A stretch of DNA of 47,699 nt from Bacteroidales bacterium. GTDB lineage: Bacteria > Bacteroidota > Bacteroidia > Bacteroidales > F082. Both the position numbers and the translations under genes were made by a program. The DNA lies in the NCBI GenBank assembly GCA_024400305.1, contig JAKSMX010000022.1, forward strand, positions 1 to 47,699. Reading direction: 5' to 3'. The notes below the pieces were generated by a model. It had not been told where the DNA came from. It did no database searches and saw only the letters and a list, made by a program, of their open reading frames with translations. This document shows, in pieces, positions 42,533 through 47,699 of this stretch; positions within the stretch are counted from its first letter, which is position 1; each line of letters opens with the position of its first letter.

Positions 42533-43126
42533 TTAAAACTCGACTTTTGGCGCGACCTCGCTGTCGGCCGCGGCTTTGAAATATCCGACCTTCTCGAAGT
42601 CAAACATGTTCGCGATGATGTTGCGCGGGAATGACCTTACAAGCTGGTTGTATTCCTTCGCCTTGTCGTTGAATTTCTGGCGCTCGACAGTGATGCGGTT
42701 CTCCGTGCCTTCAAGCTGCGACTGAAGCTCCATGAAGTTCTGGTTCGCCTTGAGGTCGGGGTACTGCTCTACGCTGACAAGGAGTCTCGACAGCGCGCCT
42801 GACAGCTCGTCCTGCGCCGCCTGGAACCTCGCGATGTCTTCAGGTTCGAGGTCTGTCGGGTCGATGGTGATGCCTGTGGCTTTCGCGCGGGCGTTGATGA
42901 CATCCGTCAAAGTGCTGCTCTCGTGTTCGGCGTAGCCTTTCACCGTGGCGACGAGGTTGGGGATGAGGTCGGCCCTGCGCTGATAGACGTTCTCGACCTG
43001 AGCCCATTGTGACTCAACGCCTTCCTGCATCGAGACCATGCTGTTGTAACCGTTCTTGAACCATCCGAAGATTGCCAATACTGCAACGACGATTACTACA
43101 ATCCAAATGATTTTCTTTTTGTTCAT
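42533..43126 (-). CDS. lemA: LemA family membrane protein
   Basis: 197 aa. One N-terminal membrane helix (KKIIWIVVIVVAVLAIFGWF) is followed by an alpha-helical cytoplasmic or periplasmic domain with YNSMVSMQEGVESQWAQVENVYQRRADLIPNLV and ENRITVERQKFNDKAKEYNQ, the family's hallmarks (both shortened here: VESQWAQVENVYQRRADLIP). The role of LemA is not settled, but it often pairs with TPM proteins. A short repeat region (43134-43207) separates it from htpG, 89 bases upstream. Confidence 0.92.
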   Translation of the reverse strand: MNKKKIIWIVVIVVAVLAIFGWFKNGYNSMVSMQEGVESQWAQVENVYQRRADLIPNLVATVKGYAEHESSTLTDVINARAKATGITIDPTDLEPEDIARFQAAQDELSGALSRLLVSVEQYPDLKANQNFMELQSQLEGTENRITVERQKFNDKAKEYNQLVRSFPRNIIANMFDFEKVGYFKAAADSEVAPKVEF

Positions 43127-43133
43127 TTTTTTT

Positions 43134-43207
43134 AGGTGTTTAGGTGATTAGTAATTTAGGTGTTTAGGTGTTTAAGGGGTTTGGTACCTTAAATTCCTTA
43201 AACACCT
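43134..43207. repeat. AGGTGTTTAGG-type repeats with 12-bp inverted repeat
   Basis: 43134-43151 is AGGTGTTTAGGTGATTAG; AGGTGTTTAAGG (43166-43177) and CCTTAAACACCT (43196-43207) are perfect 12-bp inverted arms. The same 18-mer reappears inverted at 45266-45283 (17 of 18 bases). It lies between the lemA start and the htpG stop. Confidence 0.8.
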
Positions 43208-43215
43208 CAAACTCC

Positions 43216-45123
43216 TTATATTCCTGATAATTCGTTGAAATTTCTCTTGATAAATTCGCTTAACTCTTTGCCTTTCAATAAGTTCTTTGACAGACGTGCG
43301 AGGTCGTAAAGCTGGCTTATTGTGGCTTTCTGTTCTTCTTCGCTCTTTTCGGGCAATGTGGCGATCGCCGGGTTGTTGGTGTTGAGCATCAGCGTGTAGT
43401 TGTCGGGCATGTCGCCCCACATCGCCATTCCGCCCATCTGGTTCATCTCCTTGTAACGGCGCATCCACTCGTTCTGTATGACCTCGACAGGTGCGCTGTC
43501 GTCGTCCATCGTGCTGAACTCGACGTTGAAGTGTACTTTGTCGATGATGTCTTCAAATGCTTTCTTCACGTCTTCCTTCTGCTTGTCATCGAGTTTCGAC
43601 TCTTTCTTATTTTCTTCTTTCTCAATGAGTTTGTCGATGGTGTTGGAGTCAACGCGTGCGAAGGAGGTGTGCTCGAATTTCTGCTCGAAGTTGCTGATGA
43701 AGTGCGAGTCGAGCATTCCGTCGAGCATCAGGACGTTGTAGCCGCGTGCCTTGGCGTTCTCGATGTTGGTGTATTGCTCGTCCTGGTTGGTGGCGTACAG
43801 ATAGACGACGTTGCCGTCTTTGTTTTTCTGAGTTTCTTCAATGAGTTTCTTGTATTCCTCAATGGTGTAATGCTTTCCGTCGGTGTCTTTGAAAAGCATG
43901 AATTTCTCGGCTCTCTCGAAGAACTTCGGGTCTGTGATCATCCCGTAGGTGATGAAAATCTTGATGTCGTCCCATTTCTTCTCGTAATCTTCGCGGTCTT
44001 TCTTGAAGAGTTCCTCGAGTTTCTCGGCCACCTTTTTGGTGATGTAACCGGAAATCTTCTTCACGTTCTGGTCGTTCTGCAGGAATGAACGGCTGACGTT
44101 CAGAGGGATGTCGGGCGAGTCGATGACACCGTGGAGCAGGCTCAGGAAGTCGGGCAAGATGCCTTCAACAGAATCGGTTACGAAGACCTCGTTGCAGTAA
44201 AGTTGGATCTTGTTGCGCTGGAACTCGTATTTGTTGCTGATTTTCGGGAAGTAAAGGATGCCCGTGAGGTTGAACGGATAATCGACGTTCAGGTGGATGT
44301 GGAACAGCGGCTCGGTGAAGTTCATCGGGTACAAGGTGTGATAGAAATCGTCGTACTCCTTGTCTTCAATCGAGCTTGGCGACTTCTTCCAGAGCGGTGC
44401 CACCTCGTTGATGATCCACGGTTTCTCGACTTCCTTGGTCTTCTGTTTGCCGTCCTTGTCGGTTTCGCCTTCAATCGGCTCCTGCACTTTCTTGGTTCCG
44501 AACTGTATCGGTGTTGACATGAACTTGCAGTATTTGTTCAGAAGCTCGCGGATTTTGCCTTCTTCGAGGAAGTCGGCGCAGTCGTCTGAGACATAAAGTA
44601 TCACGTCGGTTCCGCGGTTGCCTTTCATGATAGGATTCATGGTGTATTCAGGCGAGCCGTCGCATTCCCAGATGACGCCTTTCTCGTCGTCGGCCTGCTT
44701 GTATGACTTGGTGATCAACGAGACTTTCGACGACACCATGAACGCTGAGTAGAAGCCGAGGCCGAAGTGCCCGATGATGTTTGCCGACTCCGCCTCGCTG
44801 TTTGTCTTGAATTTCTCGACGAACTCCGTCGCGCCCGAGAAAGCGATCTGGTTGATGTATTTATCGACCTCCTCTTCTGTCATGCCGATGCCGTTGTCGC
44901 GCACGGTGATGGTCTTTTTCTTCTTGTCAACCTCAACGTGAATCGTCAGGTCGCCGAGGTCGCCGGTGAATTCGCCGGCGGAGGCGAGAGTCTTCAACTT
45001 GCTTGTCGCATCAACTGCGTTGCTGATTATTTCACGCAGAAATATCTCATTTTCAGAATATAAGAACTTTTTGATTACCGGAAAAATGTTCTCGGTCTTT
45101 ACTCCAATAGATCCTGTTTGCAT
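43216..45123 (-). CDS. htpG: Chaperone HtpG (Hsp90)
   Basis: 635 aa. N-terminal GHKL ATPase domain: MQTGSIGVKTENIFPVIKKF, ENEIFLREIISNAVDA (nucleotide-binding Glu/Asn), DNGIGMTEEEVD, IGHFGLGFYSAFMV. The middle domain contains NVSRSFLQNDQNVKKI, and the C-terminal dimerisation domain extends to ELSGI. HtpG is an ATP-dependent cytosolic chaperone. The lemA-TPM genes follow on the same strand after 89 bases of repeats. A weak promoter-like AAATTTTTG region lies upstream; it was not given its own entry. Confidence 0.97.
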   Translation of the reverse strand: MQTGSIGVKTENIFPVIKKFLYSENEIFLREIISNAVDATSKLKTLASAGEFTGDLGDLTIHVEVDKKKKTITVRDNGIGMTEEEVDKYINQIAFSGATEFVEKFKTNSEAESANIIGHFGLGFYSAFMVSSKVSLITKSYKQADDEKGVIWECDGSPEYTMNPIMKGNRGTDVILYVSDDCADFLEEGKIRELLNKYCKFMSTPIQFGTKKVQEPIEGETDKDGKQKTKEVEKPWIINEVAPLWKKSPSSIEDKEYDDFYHTLYPMNFTEPLFHIHLNVDYPFNLTGILYFPKISNKYEFQRNKIQLYCNEVFVTDSVEGILPDFLSLLHGVIDSPDIPLNVSRSFLQNDQNVKKISGYITKKVAEKLEELFKKDREDYEKKWDDIKIFITYGMITDPKFFERAEKFMLFKDTDGKHYTIEEYKKLIEETQKNKDGNVVYLYATNQDEQYTNIENAKARGYNVLMLDGMLDSHFISNFEQKFEHTSFARVDSNTIDKLIEKEENKKESKLDDKQKEDVKKAFEDIIDKVHFNVEFSTMDDDSAPVEVIQNEWMRRYKEMNQMGGMAMWGDMPDNYTLMLNTNNPAIATLPEKSEEEQKATISQLYDLARLSKNLLKGKELSEFIKRNFNELSGI

Positions 45124-45244
45124 GATATTTATTTTTTGATTATTAACTTAATTATTGAAAATTTGTTTCGTGACATTCAAAAATTATGCCAAAAACATGA
45201 AATTTTTTCTGACTGACAAATTGTCGCTGTTATGATAAATGTCG

Positions 45245-45252
45245 TATTTTTG
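45245..45252 (+). promoter_or_regulatory. -7 promoter element TATTTTTG for methyltransferase gene
   Basis: Exact TAnnTTTG match followed by GCAA, 45 bases before the ATG at 45298. The leader contains the inverted AGGTGTTTAGG repeat at 45266-45283. Confidence 0.6.
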
Positions 45253-45265
45253 CAACCTGAAATTC

Positions 45266-45283
45266 CTAATTACCTAAACACCT
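45266..45283 (-). repeat. Second copy of AGGTGTTTAGG repeat
   Basis: CTAATTACCTAAACACCT, the reverse complement of the 43134-43151 word with one mismatch. It lies in the 5' leader of the methyltransferase gene. Confidence 0.75.
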
Positions 45284-45297
45284 ATAACACTTGAGTA

Positions 45298-46473
45298 ATG
45301 GAAAACTTTTTTGAGAAACTGAACGCATCGCTTCTGGACGGCTCGATGGTGAAGATGACCCTCTCGAAGCCCGTTGATAGAAATAATGAGTTGCGTAATG
45401 TGTATGTGAAACCTGTCTTGTTGAAAAACAATAAGATGTTTCAGTTTGTGTTCCGTTATGAACGCCGTGACGAGACAAAGAACTACGATGCGGTTCAGAC
45501 GATGGAACTGATTAAAAGTCTTGTCCCTGAAGTTTTTCAGAACGTGTCGCTTTTTACAATTTCCGAAGATATTACGTTGCTAATCAACAAGAAAGGAAAG
45601 CCTTCGTTGGTTCGCAAGCCGGTGAAGGAACAGCGTACTCAAGACCTGAACCACGACCATGAAAAAGCTCGCTTGATTGACCCGACGAAGCCGTGGTGGT
45701 TTCTGCTCGGACTGACGACACGCGAGGGGAAGGTTCTCGCCGACATGCAACATAAGTTCAAACAGATTTGCAAATATGTTGAAATCGTTGACGGCGTGAT
45801 GAAAAACGTGAAATTCGGCGACGAGATCCACATCGCCGACATGGGTGCGGGGAAAGGCTATCTCACTTTCGCGCTTTATGAATATCTCACTTCAAAATAC
45901 AACAGACGAATCGTGATGGAAGGCGTTGAAATCCGTCAGGATTTAGTGCTGAAAATCAATGATATAATTGGAAAATGCGGCTTGAAGGATTTCAGGTTCG
46001 TCGAAAATTCCATCGAAGACTACATACCTGGAAAGCTCGATGTCCTCATCGCACTTCACGCCTGCGACACCGCTACGGACGACGCCATATTAAAAGGTGT
46101 GCGCAACAATGCGAAACTGATAATATGCGCCCCGTGCTGCCACAAACAAATCAGGCGGGAGATGGAGAAGTCGGGGAGAACCGACGCCATCACGCGGTTC
46201 GGCATTTTCCTTGAACGTCAGGCTGCCATGATCACCGACGCCGTCCGCGCCTTGGTGATGGAATATTGCGGCTACAAGACAAATGTCATGGAGTTCATCG
46301 AGATGGAAGACACCCCGAAGAACGTCCTTCTTGTCGGGAAAAAAAGCGACACCCCCGTTGACAAAGTTGCTGTCTCAAAGCAAATCAACGATTTGTTCGG
46401 ACAATACGGCATCGGCGAGCATTACCTCTGGAGGAATCTGTGGACGAATCACGCACGTTCTGTTATGCAGTAA
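45298..46473 (+). CDS. SAM-dependent methyltransferase (Methyltransf_32-like)
   Basis: 391 aa. The N-terminal part (about 1-170) has no recognised domain. The C-terminal Rossmann domain has the SAM motif IADMGAGKGYLTFALYEYL (near 180-198), MEGVEIRQDLV, then DVLIALHACDTATDDAI and IICAPCCHKQI, a Cys-rich catalytic region found in the Methyltransf_32 family whose eukaryotic relatives are GSTCD-like. The substrate is unknown, perhaps RNA. It is monocistronic: a clean promoter is at 45245 and the next gene is convergent. Confidence 0.85.
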   Translation: MENFFEKLNASLLDGSMVKMTLSKPVDRNNELRNVYVKPVLLKNNKMFQFVFRYERRDETKNYDAVQTMELIKSLVPEVFQNVSLFTISEDITLLINKKGKPSLVRKPVKEQRTQDLNHDHEKARLIDPTKPWWFLLGLTTREGKVLADMQHKFKQICKYVEIVDGVMKNVKFGDEIHIADMGAGKGYLTFALYEYLTSKYNRRIVMEGVEIRQDLVLKINDIIGKCGLKDFRFVENSIEDYIPGKLDVLIALHACDTATDDAILKGVRNNAKLIICAPCCHKQIRREMEKSGRTDAITRFGIFLERQAAMITDAVRALVMEYCGYKTNVMEFIEMEDTPKNVLLVGKKSDTPVDKVAVSKQINDLFGQYGIGEHYLWRNLWTNHARSVMQ

Positions 46474-46480
46474 CAAAAGG

Positions 46481-47542
46481 CTACAGACCGTTGACAATCT
46501 CGATTGGCAGGGTGGTCATTTTTGCGATGTCTTCGATGGACAGCCCCGCTTTCTTCAAGGCTCTCGCCGAAGCGACAAGAGCTTGATTTTTTTCGTTTAT
46601 CTGCGCATCCTTTTCGTTTATCTGCGCATCCATTTTATTTATCTGTGAACCCATCTCGTTTATTTGTGAACCCATCTCGTTTATCTGCGAACCCATTTCA
46701 TCTATCTGCGCATCCATTTCACTTATCTGCAGTATCTTTTGGCTCACCTCGATGTCAAGTTCCTGTATCTGCTTGTCCTTCTCCTTTGCTGCGGCCACGC
46801 TCTTGTCGAGTTCATGGAAATACTCCTCTTCGATATTCATTTCCCGCCGCACTTTCGCACTCGCGCCGGCCGCCCCGAGACGGCGGACGATACGCTCCAT
46901 CTCTGTGTCGCCCTCGAGGTAATTGTCTTCTATGTTCAGCATCTGCGCATTGTGCGCGTCCTTGTTCGTCTGGTCGAAAACCGACAGTATCTTCTCAAGG
47001 CGGTTGTTTTTCCTGCCATGAAGCAGCGGCAGCTGGACGATGATGCTGTCATGAACGAGACTCTCCACGAACGGATCCGGCAGGCCTTTGGTGACAGGTT
47101 TGCCGTCGTAGTCGAAGGCCTGGTGACGCACATACAGAATCGGCTCCTCGATGCTGCCCACGCGATGGCCGAGCAGATACACGGCCACCATCGGGATGCC
47201 GTGGTTCTTCCACTTGTCGTCCTTCACCATGTTGCCTTCGTTGGAATACTGTGTCCCGAGATACTGACGGAAACGGAGCGGCTCCGACTCAAGCCACGTC
47301 TTCTGCAACTCTATCAAGACCAACTTGTAACTGCCGTCGTCCTGGAGAACCTGCGCTCCGAAGTCTATCCTGAACAGCGAAATGTCATCGCGGTTCACGT
47401 TTGAATATTCATGTTTCCTCAATTCCACCGACTTCACGTCGCGCTGCAACAAGGCGGAAATGAGGGTCTTCACGATGCGCTCGTCTTCCAGCAGATACTT
47501 GAACACCGTGTCATAAATTGGATTTGCCACACTGATAATCAT
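46481..47542 (-). CDS. Rpn-family PD-(D/E)XK nuclease/transposase-like protein
   Basis: 353 aa. The N-terminal nuclease fold has YDTVFKYLLED, RIDFGAQVLQ (Asp60) and LVLIELQ (Glu78, Gln80), a D-x17-E-x-Q form of the PD-(D/E)XK site seen in Rpn (recombination-promoting nuclease) proteins. The residues from 272 to 320 form seven heptads of the QINEMGS type, a coiled coil. It ends with a helix-turn-helix-like part (KKAGLSIEDIAKMTTLPIEIV). Rpn proteins of Bacteroidota are mobile or phage-defence-like and may vary in number. The promoter TAACTTTG is at 47570. Confidence 0.85.
   Translation of the reverse strand: MIISVANPIYDTVFKYLLEDERIVKTLISALLQRDVKSVELRKHEYSNVNRDDISLFRIDFGAQVLQDDGSYKLVLIELQKTWLESEPLRFRQYLGTQYSNEGNMVKDDKWKNHGIPMVAVYLLGHRVGSIEEPILYVRHQAFDYDGKPVTKGLPDPFVESLVHDSIIVQLPLLHGRKNNRLEKILSVFDQTNKDAHNAQMLNIEDNYLEGDTEMERIVRRLGAAGASAKVRREMNIEEEYFHELDKSVAAAKEKDKQIQELDIEVSQKILQISEMDAQIDEMGSQINEMGSQINEMGSQINKMDAQINEKDAQINEKNQALVASARALKKAGLSIEDIAKMTTLPIEIVNGL
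46583..46729 (-). repeat. Seven 21-bp tandem repeats encoding heptads
   Basis: The series encodes QISEMDA, QIDEMGS, QINEMGS, QINEMGS, QINKMDA, QINEKDA and QINEKNQ. Each unit is 21 bp; copy number could vary in steps that keep the frame. Confidence 0.85.
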
Positions 47543-47569
47543 AATGCTTTATATTTTTTAAACCGGCTG

Positions 47570-47577
47570 CAAAGTTA
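47570..47577 (-). promoter_or_regulatory. -7 promoter element TAACTTTG for Rpn-like gene
   Basis: Exact TAnnTTTG match followed by GCAG, 28 bases before the ATG at 47542. Confidence 0.6.
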
Positions 47578-47610
47578 TAAATTTTTTTTGATACGTGATT
47601 ACATTTTTTT

Positions 47611-47699
47611 TTAGATCCGCTCAATCACGCACTCGTGGGTCTTCTTCTCCCTGTCGTAGCTGATGCCGACGAGCATTATCTCGCCTGAATACTCCGCGA
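47611..47699 (-). CDS. C-terminal tail of AAA-ATPase-like/PD-(D/E)XK protein (5' partial)
   Basis: Only the last 28 complete codons are in the window: A-E-Y-S-G-E-I-M-L-V-G-I-S-Y-D-R-E-K-K-T then HECVIERI and TAA. The GEIMLVGISYD...K.H.CVIE pattern is, from memory, the C-terminal strand-turn-strand of AAA-ATPase-like proteins with a DUF1703 nuclease domain that are abundant in Bacteroidales. The rest lies outside the window to the right. Confidence is limited by the short fragment. Confidence 0.6.
   Translation of the reverse strand, partial: AEYSGEIMLVGISYDREKKTHECVIERI

Noticed and set aside
46583-46729. CRISPR-like array
   Set aside because: The 21-bp units are coding heptads without spacers.

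Overview
The window looks like a chromosomal segment of an uncultured Bacteroidales bacterium, probably from a gut or rumen. Supporting signs are the bS6-bS18-bL9 gene order, a protein with a type IX secretion (T9SS) sorting tail, Gly/Tyr-rich lipoproteins, archaeal-type prolyl-tRNA synthetase, a DUF5606-type protein, genus-typical outer-membrane barrels, and many promoters with the Bacteroidota -7 element TAnnTTTG, with no Shine-Dalgarno signals. No tRNA, rRNA, CRISPR array or complete insertion sequence was seen.

Layout. 1-1175: 3' end of a surface protein with fibronectin-like repeats and a formylglycine-enzyme-like domain. 1258-3287 (minus): ribosomal operon rpsF-rpsR-rplI with a terminator, then a SpoU/TrmH methyltransferase. 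3436-8072 (minus): radC, an outer-membrane barrel, a lipoprotein coupled by ATGA overlap to an IgGFc-binding-like T9SS cargo protein. 8255-12206 (minus): rpsT, a MntA-HepT toxin-antitoxin pair inserted at the 3' end of mtaB between 96-bp perfect direct repeats, mtaB and an unusual miaB. 12497-17369: M20 dipeptidase, a candidate small-antitoxin/GNAT-toxin pair (plus), lpxH, purine nucleoside phosphorylase and lpxK. 17512-19109 (plus): Nif3-like protein and its C4 zinc-ribbon partner. 19172-25652: FadL-like porin and low-complexity lipoprotein (minus), proS (plus), and a PagL-like deacylase with a GIN-domain lipoprotein (minus). 25719-36962 (plus): mazG, purB, MsbA-like ABC exporter, old-yellow-enzyme flavoprotein, SDR, DUF5606-like protein, pyrK-pyrD and a secreted protein of four NPCBM-like modules. 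37076-42460: murB (minus), two glycosyltransferases (plus), then ftsE and two TPM-domain proteins (minus). 42533-47699: lemA and htpG (minus), a methyltransferase (plus), an Rpn-type nuclease (minus) and the C-terminal tail of a probable AAA-ATPase/nuclease (minus).

Most genes are housekeeping: translation, tRNA thio-modification, lipid A (lpxH, lpxK, PagL-like, MsbA-like), peptidoglycan, nucleotide metabolism and protein folding. The accessory part consists of two toxin-antitoxin-like modules, an Rpn nuclease and surface proteins.

The most unusual signals are: (1) the 877-bp direct-repeat-bounded MntA-HepT cassette that duplicates the last 32 codons of mtaB; (2) short interspersed repeats built on GAAAGTT words that sit at gene ends and in two cases (murB, a TPM gene) are translated in frame as the same peptide ELKVKRGxLxER; (3) a MiaB with sequence features resembling candidate-phyla bacteria; (4) a possible undescribed 52-aa antitoxin with a GNAT toxin. 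Gene calls are from reading translated sequence and motif recognition only; no database search was possible.
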